A DNA stretch of 64,000 nucleotides from JAEWWD01 sp964440115 (GTDB taxonomy: Bacteria > Bacillota > Clostridia > Christensenellales > CAG-138): assembly GCA_964440115.1 (NCBI GenBank), contig CAYTPV010000005.1, forward strand, positions 248,001-312,000. The letters are read 5' to 3'. The notes below the pieces were generated by a model. It was not told where the DNA came from and ran no database searches. It saw only the letters and a list, made by a program, of their open reading frames with translations. How positions within the stretch are numbered: position 1 is the first letter of the stretch; the number at the start of each line of letters is the position of its first letter. The position numbers and the translations under genes were made by a program. Positions 33,606 through 41,883 of this stretch are shown here, one piece after another.

Positions 33606-33640
33606 CAAAAAACGCACCATCCGACATAGGGACGATGCGT
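33606..33640 (-). terminator. T-box regulated terminator
   Basis: On the minus strand ACGCATCGTCCC and GGATGGTGCGT (imperfect) form a hairpin around TATGTC and lead into six T (33606-33611). The stem's 5' side overlaps the sequence after the T-box motif, as expected for terminator/antiterminator switching. Confidence 0.85.
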
Positions 33641-33865
33641 ACAGCTCGTGGTACCACCCTGATTCACCCCGCAATTACGGAGCCTTTGCCGCTGTATCGG
33701 GCTTACCCGCCGCCGACTACGCACCCGCTTAGGGGCTTCACCGGGGTAGCTCGGGAGAGAAAGGGCTGTTTCCTTCGCACATGCGCCGCTTCCAGCACGG
33801 GTTGCCCCGGCGGCGTTCTCTTGTCATGGGCTATAAGGATGCCCGGCTCCTTCATCGCGTTGTTG
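33606..33865 (-). ncRNA. T-box leader of pheST
   Basis: The hallmark AGGGTGGTACCACG (33647-33661, minus strand) is followed by a terminator. The 190 nt upstream are GC-rich and full of complementary arms, consistent with stems I-III. T-box RNAs read uncharged tRNA; by position it should sense tRNA-Phe. I could not place the specifier loop with certainty. A TTC occurs in CCCTTTCTCTCC near 33766 but I do not claim it. Confidence 0.9.
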
Positions 33866-33871
33866 CATGCT

Positions 33872-33901
33872 ATTGTAGCACAATCCTGCGCAAATACGCA
33901 A
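33872..33901 (-). promoter_or_regulatory. Promoter of the pheST T-box transcript
   Basis: Minus-strand TTGCGT (33896-33901), 18-bp spacer and TACAAT (33872-33877) place the start a few bases before the T-box leader. Confidence 0.62.
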
Positions 33902-33973
33902 GTATTTTAGCTGTATTCGCTTTATTCTGCGCAGATGTGATACAATATATGCAACCTTTTCTCGGAGGTTGTT

Positions 33974-34666
33974 ATGGCCCAGCCGCCGGAGATACTATTC
34001 CCCCAAAAAGAAATGCATTCTGATCTTCCATGCCTGCTGCCGAATGCGCATAACCAAACGGACGGGCTGGCGTTGCTTCGCGCAGTGCAGTCTCAAAGCG
34101 CCGCTGCGGCGTTCTTTGACCCGCAATATCGCGGCGTACTCGATAAGCTCAGCTACGGCAACGAGGGTGTGCAGCGCGGGCAGGGTCGTGCAAGGCTGCC
34201 GCAGATGACGGAAGAGGATATCCGCGCTTTTGTGTTGGAACTCAATAGAGTGCTCCAAAAGAGCGGACATCTGTTTTTATGGGTTGATAAGTTCCATCTG
34301 TGCGAAGGTATCCCCCCGTGGCTCCAAGGTACAGAGCTTGAGACCGTGGATATGATCGTGTGGGATAAACAGCGCATCGGCATGGGTTATCGCACCCGCC
34401 GCAGTGCGGAGTATCTTGTTGTGCTGCAAAAGCGGCCCAAACGCGCGCGCGGCGTTTGGACGGACCACACCATCTCCGATGTGTGGCAGGAGCGCGCTCT
34501 GAAGGTACACCCGCACGCAAAACCAATAGAACTGCAGAAACGGCTTATACTCGCTGTCACAAAACCGGGGGATTGGGTCATTGACCCGGCCGCGGGCAGT
34601 TATTCCGTGCTCGCCGCGTGTGAGGCAACCGGAAGACGGTTTCTGGGCGGGGATCTGCTGGGCTAG
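33974..34666 (+). CDS. Solitary site-specific DNA methyltransferase (N4/N6 type)
   Basis: 230-residue DNA methyltransferase of the beta-like order. Catalytic motif IV is FFDPQY near residue 50 (DPQY where DPPY is commoner), followed by RGVLDKLSYGNEGVQRGQGRARLPQM. The SAM-binding region is C-terminal: KPGDWVIDPAAGSYSVLAACEATGRRFLGGDL. The DPQYRGVLDKL subgroup occurs in phages and many bacteria as single genes. No restriction endonuclease or specificity subunit is adjacent, so it appears to be an orphan enzyme, perhaps with an epigenetic role. GGAGG lies 6 bp before the ATG. Target sequence unknown. Confidence 0.87.
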   Translation: MAQPPEILFPQKEMHSDLPCLLPNAHNQTDGLALLRAVQSQSAAAAFFDPQYRGVLDKLSYGNEGVQRGQGRARLPQMTEEDIRAFVLELNRVLQKSGHLFLWVDKFHLCEGIPPWLQGTELETVDMIVWDKQRIGMGYRTRRSAEYLVVLQKRPKRARGVWTDHTISDVWQERALKVHPHAKPIELQKRLILAVTKPGDWVIDPAAGSYSVLAACEATGRRFLGGDLLG

Positions 34667-34750
34667 AGCTATTTTAAGCTTCCCGTTTCACGCGGCTGTC
34701 ACCATAACGCAGCATGGCAGAAAATATAAAGAAGAAAAGCATGAAGGAAT

Positions 34751-34780
34751 AAAAAAAGCCGCGAAATTCTTCGCGGCTTT
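34751..34780 (-). terminator. Intrinsic terminator of the sigma/anti-sigma operon
   Basis: AAAGCCGCGAA and TTCGCGGCTTT (34755-34780) with an ATTC loop; minus-strand T-run at 34751-34757. It ends 20 bp from the stop of the anti-sigma gene. Confidence 0.8.
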
Positions 34781-34800
34781 CTGCATAAACACAGTCCTTA

Positions 34801-35586
34801 TTACTGGACGATTTCCCCGTAAACAATGAATGCTTCCGCGTCCACCGCATAGCTTTTCGCGTGCTGTGCATCCGCTCCCAAATGCACAACATACAGCGAA
34901 ATGCTGTCGATCTGCGCCGGAACGCCGCTTGATATGGTCTTCAGGCTGAAAGATGCGTTTTCCACCAGTTCAGCAGCGGCGTATGCGCCCAAAGTATCCG
35001 CTTCGCGTCCTGCTTTTGTAAGAGCAGTGCGCACAGCTTCTATGGCCTTTGTGGAAAGATCGTCTTTTGCGACGCTGCGCGTGCCGTTATCCTGTGCCTC
35101 AGAGCCGCCCTGTGCGGGTGCTTCCATTGCCCCAAGCTGCGGGGCATCCGCATTCGGCGCTTGCGCGGCGGGCGCTTCTATGCCGGCAGGGGCTCCGGTT
35201 TCGGCTGGAAGCGCGGCGGGTGCCGGCATAGCAAGTATGCCTGCCTGCTCCGGCGCGGCCGAGCCTGTGGAGTCCTGCGCTTCCATGGAGTATTTGTTCT
35301 GCGGCGTTACTTCACTTTTCATGTTCGAACGGGCAAGCATGTTCTTTGCGCTCAGCAGAAGCAGCAGCGCGGCGGCTGCCGACGCGAAGCCTATGGTCAT
35401 CCTGCGCATGCGCGTCATCTTGGCGCGGCGGGCAGAGAGCTCGTCGGCAGGCTCGCTCGCCTGTTCACCGGCCTCAGCCTTATTCAAAATTTCGCCTTTG
35501 ATATCGTCCAGCTTCAGGGCGGCGTTCTGCTGCCGCGCACAATCCCGCAGCAATGCGTCCATGTTCAATTTTTCGTCGTTACGCAT
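34801..35586 (-). CDS. Putative membrane anti-sigma factor
   Basis: 261-residue single-pass membrane protein. A cytosolic N-terminal part (1-60, MDALLRDCARQQNAALKLDDIKGEIL) precedes one helix at about 64-80 (IGFASAAAALLLLLSA). A long Ala/Pro/Glu linker (90-170) and a small C-terminal extracellular domain (about 175-261) follow. No zinc-binding HxxxCxxC motif is seen, so the anti-sigma role is inferred from topology and from overlap by 8 bp with the ECF sigma gene upstream. AAAAGGAGG lies 8 bp before the ATG. It could instead be a sensor of envelope stress. Confidence 0.72.
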   Translation of the reverse strand: MRNDEKLNMDALLRDCARQQNAALKLDDIKGEILNKAEAGEQASEPADELSARRAKMTRMRRMTIGFASAAAALLLLLSAKNMLARSNMKSEVTPQNKYSMEAQDSTGSAAPEQAGILAMPAPAALPAETGAPAGIEAPAAQAPNADAPQLGAMEAPAQGGSEAQDNGTRSVAKDDLSTKAIEAVRTALTKAGREADTLGAYAAAELVENASFSLKTISSGVPAQIDSISLYVVHLGADAQHAKSYAVDAEAFIVYGEIVQ

Positions 35587-36094
35587 TCAGTTCGCCTCCT
35601 TTTCGCATTTCTTTTTTGAGCATTTCTCTTCCGCGCGACATGCGCGATTTGAGCGTGCCCTCGCTCATATGCAGCAGATCGGAAATCTGGTGGTAATCCA
35701 GTTCCGCGAAGTAGTACAGATACAAGGGCTCCCGATATTTTTCGGGCAGCGCCTCTAAATATTTGCGTACGGCTGCGCGCGTTTCTTTTTGCACGGTTTG
35801 TGCTTCGGGTCCGGGTCCCATATCGGGTTCCATCAGCCCGGCATCCTCCGTGGGCACGCTGCGCTTGTTCCGGCGAAGCATATCAATGCTGCTGTTGACA
35901 GCACAGCGATACAGCCACGCACGGCACTGTTCGTTGGACATTGTTTCGAGTTCTTCCATATGGCGGTATGCGCTTAAGAAAGCGTTTTGTACCGCATCCG
36001 CAGCTGCCTGCTCATCTCGCGATACACCGTATGCCGCCCAGTATACGGTCTTGGCGTGCGCTTCGTACAGCGCTTCCAGGCTTTGTTTGGTCAT
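35579..36094 (-). CDS. ECF-type RNA polymerase sigma factor
   Basis: 171-residue sigma-70 family factor with only regions 2 and 4. Region 2 spans about 5-75 (LYEAHAKTVYWAAYGVSRDEQAAADAVQNAFLSAYRHM) and region 4 about 110-165 (ALPEKYREPLYLYYFAELDYHQISDLLHMSEGTLKSRMSRGREML). CAGGT is a weak site before the ATG. It is followed, overlapping, by a membrane protein gene that probably controls it. The neighbouring serpin and lipoprotein genes are plausible regulon members, but no shared promoter was identified. Confidence 0.9.
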   Translation of the reverse strand: MTKQSLEALYEAHAKTVYWAAYGVSRDEQAAADAVQNAFLSAYRHMEELETMSNEQCRAWLYRCAVNSSIDMLRRNKRSVPTEDAGLMEPDMGPGPEAQTVQKETRAAVRKYLEALPEKYREPLYLYYFAELDYHQISDLLHMSEGTLKSRMSRGREMLKKEMRKGGELNA

Positions 36095-36212
36095 ATACCT
36101 GCCGCGCGGCGCTTATTGCGCCTGCGCCCCCCTTCCGTCCTTTATGCATACACGTCTTTATCATATCAGTATAAGGACGCTTTTGCAAACCCGGATGGAG
36201 GGGGAGGGACTG

Positions 36213-37562
36213 TTACTGCCCAAGCTGGTTCACCACGCCGGTGAAGAGCACCTGATCGCCTGATTCCGGCGTCCACTGGTGCAGTACAAACACGAAGGGA
36301 TGATCGCACACCATGGAAAACGGCTCTGTCGGGGCGGGCAGGGAAGTACGGCTCATGATCTCTATCGTTACGGCGGCAGCGGTTGTACCCTTTTCATCTA
36401 CTTTAATAGTGGCCTGATGCAGCCCGGAAGAGATGTATACATCGTCCTCGTTGATCAGGTCGGTAATGGGCAGCGTATTGCTGTCGAACAGCGGAACGCC
36501 CAGCTTGGTAAGCGCGTCGTTGAGTTCAAAATCGGATTTGAGCTCAAATTTAGGCAGCAGCAGCTTGCCTGTCTGCTCCGTGATGCCGTTCATGATCGTA
36601 CTGTATTGCGCTGCAGTCAGGCTTTGCAGCAGCGCGTCGGCGTCGCCGTCCTTGGGAAGCAGTATGGTCAGCCCCGCGCCGGTTTTGAACTGCAGATTGA
36701 CCGCCTGCAGCGTGTCATCCTCATAATAGGGGATGGCATCGCCTTCGCGCAGCATGAACGGAACCTGTGCGTCGCCTTTTGTGCCGTGGAACGTCATATC
36801 CTGGGTCTTGGCTGCGTCAAATTCGAGCGCCCATCGATCGGAAAAGTAAATGGCGTTCGCGAGCGCGGCTACCGCATCTTTGGGCATTTCCTTTACGATA
36901 TCGGTGATGAGGCCGTTGGTGTTTTCGCTTGCCCAGGCATTAATCGCGTCTATCGCCGACGGATCGGTAAAATCCACGTTCATGGCCGCACCGCGGTAAT
37001 AATCGAGAAATTTCTGCGCAAACTCAGGTTTAAGCGTTACGGTTTTATCCACAAACACCGCATTCGCGATTGCGAGCGGATTATACCGGTCCTGTCCTTC
37101 TGCGTTTGTCAAAGAAGAAAGCATGCGTGCGGCCGCTTCATTGATATCCTGTACGGACATGCCCGAAAGGCCGAGGGACGTTAACAGCTGGGGCAGTGCT
37201 TTTTCACCCGTTGCGTTGGCGAGCGCCGTCAGCGTCATCCATACGGAAAACGGGGAAACGACCATATTCTCGCCTTTTTTGGAAAGCGCCGCAGAAAGCC
37301 GAAACGCGAAATCATTTGCGCCTGTGCCCGCGTTGGATGTAGAACCCGCCGCGTCATAATTGGGCGTGGGCAGAGGCTGCGCGGGTTTTAACGCAGGCAT
37401 GCTCAGTGGCTTCGCTGTAATCGGGGCGGACGGAGCTTCCGTCTGCGCCGGGGCGGGTGACGGCGATTTTGCACCGGGCTGACCGGGTGCGGCGCATCCG
37501 GCTATTGAAACGAGCAGCGCCACGGCAAGCGCGGCTGCAGTGATTTTTTTCATCAGTTTCAT
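36213..37562 (-). CDS. Lipoprotein serpin (serine protease inhibitor)
   Basis: 449-residue secreted serpin. The signal peptide ends in the lipobox SIAGC with Cys23, so the protein should be anchored to the membrane. A Pro/Ala/Ser linker (24-75) leads to the serpin fold: NDFAFRLSAALSKKGENMVVSPFSVWMTLTALANATGEKA (helix A and strand 6B), NAIYFSDRWALEFD, and the hinge VDEKGTTAAAVT near residue 395. The reactive-centre loop runs through IEIMSRTSLPAPTEPFSM; VCDHPFVFVLH is the serpin signature. The scissile P1 residue is uncertain. GAGGAGG is 8 bp before the ATG. Bacterial serpins guard against host or self proteases. Confidence 0.93.
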   Translation of the reverse strand: MKLMKKITAAALAVALLVSIAGCAAPGQPGAKSPSPAPAQTEAPSAPITAKPLSMPALKPAQPLPTPNYDAAGSTSNAGTGANDFAFRLSAALSKKGENMVVSPFSVWMTLTALANATGEKALPQLLTSLGLSGMSVQDINEAAARMLSSLTNAEGQDRYNPLAIANAVFVDKTVTLKPEFAQKFLDYYRGAAMNVDFTDPSAIDAINAWASENTNGLITDIVKEMPKDAVAALANAIYFSDRWALEFDAAKTQDMTFHGTKGDAQVPFMLREGDAIPYYEDDTLQAVNLQFKTGAGLTILLPKDGDADALLQSLTAAQYSTIMNGITEQTGKLLLPKFELKSDFELNDALTKLGVPLFDSNTLPITDLINEDDVYISSGLHQATIKVDEKGTTAAAVTIEIMSRTSLPAPTEPFSMVCDHPFVFVLHQWTPESGDQVLFTGVVNQLGQ

Positions 37563-37762
37563 GTGGTATTCCTCCTCGGGTACTGTATGGATAGCTTTCC
37601 TCGCTCCGTACAACCCATATACGCCGCAATACCATATTCGGTTCCCGCAAAGTGCGAAAAAGTTTACATCCTGTAAGTATGGGGCATACTATGCCCGAAC
37701 AACAGCGGGTAAAACCCGCGGCGTGGGACAACCCGCGCGCCAAATGCAAAAGGAGGAAAAAC

Positions 37763-38287
37763 ATGAAACGCATCGTATGCATAGGTATCGCGCTGCTGCT
37801 GCTCTTGGCTGTTGCAGGGTGTACGCCTACTCCCGCTCCCTCGCCGACGGGTAAGCCCGTGGCGTCGCCGTCCACTTCTCTGTCTCCGGCAGCTTCAACA
37901 GTGCCATCCGCCGCGCCTTCCGCCGCGCCTAGCGCTGCAGGCGGCACCGGAACAGGCGGTAATGCCGGAGGTACCGGAACGGGTACCATTCCCAATTATG
38001 CCGCAGGCACCGAAGTGAAGGAAGCGGATGTGCCGGAAATCACGCAGGCGCTGCAGGAAAAGTATGAGGGCGCCAAGATTACCCGCATAACCCAGGGCAT
38101 GCAGGGCACGCAGCAGGTCTATGTGGTGGAATATACCACGCAGGATGGCAAAAAGGAAACTGCCTATATCGCGCCGGGCGGCGCATTTGTGACCCCCGCG
38201 CCGGGCGGCACGAACAGCAACTCCACTGCCAATCCAGCCGGGTCTACTTCTCCCAAAGCATCAGCGTCTGCTTCCCCTAAAGCATAA
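37763..38287 (+). CDS. Small lipoprotein, unknown function
   Basis: 174 residues. A signal peptide with lipobox AVAGC (Cys20) is followed by a Ser/Pro/Ala/Gly-rich stretch (21-85). A small folded part (about 90-145) has EITQALQEKYEGAKITRITQGMQGTQQVYVVEYTTQDGKKETAYI, which recalls PepSY-like beta-hairpins without a firm match. A second low-complexity Ser/Pro/Ala tail ends the protein. AAAAGGAGG precedes the ATG. It is divergent from the serpin gene by 200 bp and has its own terminator. The function is unknown. Confidence 0.8.
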   Translation: MKRIVCIGIALLLLLAVAGCTPTPAPSPTGKPVASPSTSLSPAASTVPSAAPSAAPSAAGGTGTGGNAGGTGTGTIPNYAAGTEVKEADVPEITQALQEKYEGAKITRITQGMQGTQQVYVVEYTTQDGKKETAYIAPGGAFVTPAPGGTNSNSTANPAGSTSPKASASASPKA

Positions 38288-38305
38288 TTGTTCAACCCTA
38301 ACAGT

Positions 38306-38336
38306 TGCCGCCGGTTTTTTCCGGCGGCATTTTTTA
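38306..38336 (+). terminator. Intrinsic terminator of the small lipoprotein gene
   Basis: TGCCGCCGG-TTTTTT-CCGGCGGCA followed by TTTTTTATT, 20 bp after the stop codon. Confidence 0.9.
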
Positions 38337-38431
38337 TTGTCTTGCAAGGGATATACTAAATAAATCCATGACTTTGGCTCATCTAAAGCTCCAAAATCTC
38401 GATATCGTTTGTAAATCCATATCCTAAGAAT

Positions 38432-39161
38432 GTGATGCAGCCACAAACACTTACATACACCGCTATATTTCTAATAAGCAGTGCAGCAAGCGCTTTTCTT
38501 GGCATCAGCATATTAACAAAGCAAAGCAACAGTGTAACCAGATCGTTTTTTGCTATCTCAGTGTGCCTGTGCCTTTGGGCGTTTGGCTTTTCCGTCGCTG
38601 TGTCGGCTCCAACAATGGAAGTCTGCCTGTCATGGAGGCGCGTCAGTGCATTCGGTTGGGGAATGTTATTTGCGATCATACTGCGTTTTGTGCTGATTCT
38701 TACGGAGTACAAACGCCTGTATACGAAAAAGTGGCTGACGGCGCTAATCTATCTTCCGGCTGCGGTCACGGTGTATGTCTTTTCTTTTTCCGACAGTCCA
38801 TCGACGATTTCGGAACCGATTACTCCTCCCTGAGCCGCCTGAAACAGCTGCCGGTTGACCGCATGGATATGCAGTTTGTGCAGGGAATCGACAAAAACGA
38901 AAAGGACAGGGCAATTTCCAAGGTTATCATCAATCTTGCAAAGAGTCTGGGCATGAAAGTAATCGAGGAAGGCGTGGAAAACGACGCGCAGCTTGACTCC
39001 TAAGTCAACGGCTTTGCGACGAGGTGCAGGGGTATGTGTATTACAAGCCAATGCCCGCAGAGGAGTTTGAGCGGATACTTGCGCAGACGAATGGTACAGA
39101 GTCGCTTGTACAGCAGGGAGTTATCTGTCAGCTTGGCGGCAGTGTCGATATGAATTCCTAA
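38432..39161 (+). pseudogene. Wrecked sensor/EAL-domain (c-di-GMP phosphodiesterase-like) gene
   Basis: The first frame (38432-38833) encodes an N-terminal multi-helix sensor region (MMQPQTLTYTAIFLISSAAS and about four helices). At about 38795 the reading frame must switch to continue as SIDDFGTDYSSLSRLKQLPVDR, the last part of an EAL domain, so the middle (any GGDEF or PAS and most of EAL) is missing. A second lesion near 39000 lacks one T: restoring it turns LDS-stop into LDFLSQRLCDEVQGYVYYKPMPAEEF, the true EAL C-terminus, which then runs to TAA at 39161. One large deletion plus a 1-bp deletion indicate decay. The region is more AT-rich than its surroundings. Confidence 0.82.
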
Positions 39162-39184
39162 GCAATCATAAGACTTATTATTAT

Positions 39185-39212
39185 AACGCCGCTGCAATAT
39201 TGCAGCGGCGTT
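39185..39212. terminator. Bidirectional terminator-like palindrome
   Basis: 28-bp perfect palindrome AACGCCGCTGCAATAT... with TTATTATTATAA to the left and TTTATGG to the right, between the pseudogene and the spoIIR stop. Confidence 0.7.
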
Positions 39213-39217
39213 TATGG

Positions 39218-39823
39218 TTACTTCTTTGCGTCCTTTTCCTTCCACTCTTTCAGCAACTTTGCGATATCGCTTTCAAAAACCAGTTTGTCGCTGTCGGGGA
39301 TATCCTGTACGCCCGCGTCGACTAGGCAAAGGGGCGGGAACAGCACGCACCACCAATTTTTCCCTTGAGCAGAGCCAAGTTCAACACGCAGCGCCTCGTA
39401 TTGCCCGGCGGGGAATACAATGCCGTCATACGTTCGATCCGGAAAGTCCATGACGCCCAGCTTTAACTGCGCCCCATAAGAGCAGTTCTGTTCGTGCAGC
39501 ACGTGCTGAACGGTTTCGAGTACGCCGCCGCCGTCCTTGAGCAATATGCGTTCGGCTTCGTCTTTGCTGCCGGCCGGGGCGAATTCTTTCACCAGAGCAT
39601 CCCGTACCAACAGTTTTACCCGCTGATCTTCATCGGAGTTGCTGTTGGCGACAACGTGCAAACGCAATATTTCCGGTGCGCCGCCCGAAAGCAGTTGGGC
39701 GTTGGCGGTATTCGAACGGAATGCTTCCGCCGCCGGTATCAGTTTGGGCGTTGACGCTTCATATAGGCATGTGATCAATAGAATGATGCTAAAAAGCAGC
39801 CCGACGCTGCGCGTGATACGCAT
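39218..39823 (-). CDS. spoIIR: Stage II sporulation protein R
   Basis: 201-residue secreted signalling protein of the forespore. In Bacillus it triggers SpoIIGA to process pro-sigma-E in the mother cell. An N-terminal hydrophobic segment (6-22) is followed by RLHVVANSNSDEDQRVKLLVRDALVKEF, the central part, and YDGIVFPAGQYEALRVELGSAQGKNWWCVLFPPLCLVD, all highly characteristic. The ATG at 39823 follows GGGAGGAATT; an upstream frame to 39883 lacks a site. Single gene with its own terminator. With spoIIE elsewhere in the window it shows that the organism can form endospores. Confidence 0.95.
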   Translation of the reverse strand: MRITRSVGLLFSIILLITCLYEASTPKLIPAAEAFRSNTANAQLLSGGAPEILRLHVVANSNSDEDQRVKLLVRDALVKEFAPAGSKDEAERILLKDGGGVLETVQHVLHEQNCSYGAQLKLGVMDFPDRTYDGIVFPAGQYEALRVELGSAQGKNWWCVLFPPLCLVDAGVQDIPDSDKLVFESDIAKLLKEWKEKDAKK

Positions 39824-39881
39824 ATAATTCCTCCCATACATGGTATAGTTGAAGTATGCACGTTCACGCAGGGTTTTAGAC

Positions 39882-39921
39882 AAAAATAAAAATATAAAGC
39901 CCCGCTATTTAAAAGCGGGGC
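39882..39921 (-). terminator. Intrinsic terminator of the 146-aa hypothetical gene
   Basis: Minus-strand GCCCCGC-TTTTAAATA-GCGGGGC followed by TTTATATTTTTATTTTT. Confidence 0.87.
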
Positions 39922-39926
39922 AAATG

Positions 39927-40367
39927 TTATCGTGCAGTTCTCTTGAGTGACACCGTCCACGCTGACATGCGCTTGCCGTTATGAAAAGCAGCGCCGACCG
40001 CGTCATAAGAAGCTTCGTCGAGCAGCGTGAGTGTTTCCGTACCTGCGTATTCTCCGGTATCGCTTGTATAGAACGAAATGACGGAATCCCCCACCAGCTC
40101 AAAAACGCCGTGCAGCGTGCCAAGAGCCGGATTCTCAGATACCCAGCTGAGCGTATATTTCAAATTAGTTTCCGTGATGCTGTACTTGTTGAAAAACTTC
40201 GTCGGGCTGCCGGGGAAAGCGACTTCCGTATAGCCGTCCAGAGACCATTGGGCTTCAGCGCGCTTTGCCTCGCATCTGCCTGTGACGGCATAGCCCTTGC
40301 CATTTTCGTCATAGTAAGTGCCCGACGCTTTCCAGACGGAACCGTCGTCAAAATAGGTGTGATGCAT
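39927..40367 (-). CDS. Hypothetical protein, lipocalin-like beta-rich
   Basis: 146-residue soluble protein I cannot name. It is rich in short alternating strands (VWKASGTYYDENGKGYAVTG, ISFYTSDTGEYAGTETLTLLD) such as in lipocalin-like or DUF1579-like barrels, and has no signal peptide. The one Cys is buried in GRCEAKRAEAQWSL. CAGGAGGG is 8 bp before the ATG and a clear terminator follows, so it is probably expressed as part of, or after, the gltX transcript on the same strand (gltX ends 29 bp upstream of its start). Function unknown. Confidence 0.7.
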   Translation of the reverse strand: MHHTYFDDGSVWKASGTYYDENGKGYAVTGRCEAKRAEAQWSLDGYTEVAFPGSPTKFFNKYSITETNLKYTLSWVSENPALGTLHGVFELVGDSVISFYTSDTGEYAGTETLTLLDEASYDAVGAAFHNGKRMSAWTVSLKRTAR

Positions 40368-40396
40368 GTAAACCCTCCTGCAGTGCAGTATGCTTT

Positions 40397-41842
40397 TTAG
40401 GAAAGCTTATTAAGCCCGAATTGTAACCGCCTAAGCGCTTCTTCGCGCCCAAGCAGAAAGGCGATCTCGATTGCGCCGCCGGGGGTGACGGCCTTGCCCG
40501 CAAGCGCAATGCGCACCGGCCATAAAAGCGTGCCGTTTTTCATGCCCTTTTCGGCGGCCATGTTCATGAGCGTATCGTGCAGCGCCTGCTCCGTCCACGC
40601 AGGGAGAGCGGTCAGCACGGGCAGCACCATAGTCAGCACATCGTGCGAAACGGCGGCGTCGGTTTTGGATTTCTTATTGGTGTACAGCTCTGTGTCATAG
40701 CCTTGGTCAAAAGAGCTTAGAAAATCCACCATATCGGGAATCTGCGTAAACACTTCCACGCGCGGCTGCAGTATGCGGCACAGCACATCGGTGTCCATGT
40801 GCGCAATGCCCGCCTGTGCATACTGGGGAGCAGCGTGCACAGTGAATTCTTCGGCGGGCAGCGCGCGGATATATTCCGCGTTGAGCCAGGTCAGCTTGAC
40901 CGGGTCGAATATGGCGGGGGATTTGCTCATGCCGGATATATCGAACGCTTCGATTAAGTCATTGAGCGTAAACTTTTCCCTGTCGTCACCGGGGCTCCAG
41001 CCTAAGAGAGCAATGTAGTTGAGCACAGCCTCCTTGAGGTAGCCCTTGGCGAGAAGATCCTGAAACGACGCGTCGCCCGTGCGCTTGGAGAGCTTGTGCT
41101 GCGCGTCCTTCATAATGGGCGGCATGTGGATATATGCGGGGATCTCCCAGCCGAACGCGTTGTACAGCAGATCGTATTTGGGCGCGGAGGAGAGGTATTC
41201 CATGCCGCGCATCACGTGCGTGATGGCCATGAGATGGTCGTCCACCACATTGGCGAAATTGTAGGTGGGCATGCCGTCCGCCTTGATGAGCACGTTATCG
41301 TCGAGCGTGTTGTTTTCCACCGTGATGGAGCCGAACAGCAGATCGTGGAATGTGGTCGAGCCTTCTTCCGGCACGTTCTGGCGGATGACGTACGGAACGC
41401 CAGCATCCAATTTTGCCTGAATTTCATCCGCGCTCAGGTGCAGGCAGTGCTTGTCGTATTTGAATGTTTCGCCGCGCGCGGCAGCATCCGCACGGCGCTC
41501 TTCGAGCTCTTCCTTGGTGCAGAAGCAGCGGTAGGCGTGGCCGGTTTGTATGAGCTGCTCGGCGTAGGGAAGGTACATGGCTTTGCGCTCGCTCTGCACA
41601 TAGGGGCCGTAATTGCCGCCGATATCCGGGCCTTCGTCCCAATCCATGCCGACGCTTTTGAGCGTGTCGAATATGACTTCGACCGCGCCTTCTACATAGC
41701 GTTCCTGATCGGTATCCTCAATGCGCAGCAAAAACACGCCGTTGTTCTTGCGGGCGAACAAATATGCATAGAGCGCGGAGCGCAGATTGCCTATGTGCAT
41801 ATAGCCGGTGGGGCTGGGGGCGAAACGGGTGCGGACTGTCAC
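40397..41842 (-). CDS. gltX: Glutamate-tRNA ligase
   Basis: 481-residue class I synthetase. VRTRFAPSPTGYMHIGNLRSALY carries the HIGH-type motif (HIGN, residues 16-19), and KLSKRTGDASF near residue 252 is the KMSKS motif. GMDWDEGPDIGG and the C-terminal anticodon-binding helical domain are present. Translation starts at GTG 41842, 8 bp after AAAGGAG; the open frame upstream runs through a repeat without a site. GlnRS is encoded directly upstream, so whether this enzyme also misacylates tRNA-Gln is open. Confidence 0.95.
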   Translation of the reverse strand: MTVRTRFAPSPTGYMHIGNLRSALYAYLFARKNNGVFLLRIEDTDQERYVEGAVEVIFDTLKSVGMDWDEGPDIGGNYGPYVQSERKAMYLPYAEQLIQTGHAYRCFCTKEELEERRADAAARGETFKYDKHCLHLSADEIQAKLDAGVPYVIRQNVPEEGSTTFHDLLFGSITVENNTLDDNVLIKADGMPTYNFANVVDDHLMAITHVMRGMEYLSSAPKYDLLYNAFGWEIPAYIHMPPIMKDAQHKLSKRTGDASFQDLLAKGYLKEAVLNYIALLGWSPGDDREKFTLNDLIEAFDISGMSKSPAIFDPVKLTWLNAEYIRALPAEEFTVHAAPQYAQAGIAHMDTDVLCRILQPRVEVFTQIPDMVDFLSSFDQGYDTELYTNKKSKTDAAVSHDVLTMVLPVLTALPAWTEQALHDTLMNMAAEKGMKNGTLLWPVRIALAGKAVTPGGAIEIAFLLGREEALRRLQFGLNKLS

Positions 41843-41883
41843 GGTTGTTTCTCCTTTAGGAAAATTACTTGAATTTATCATGT

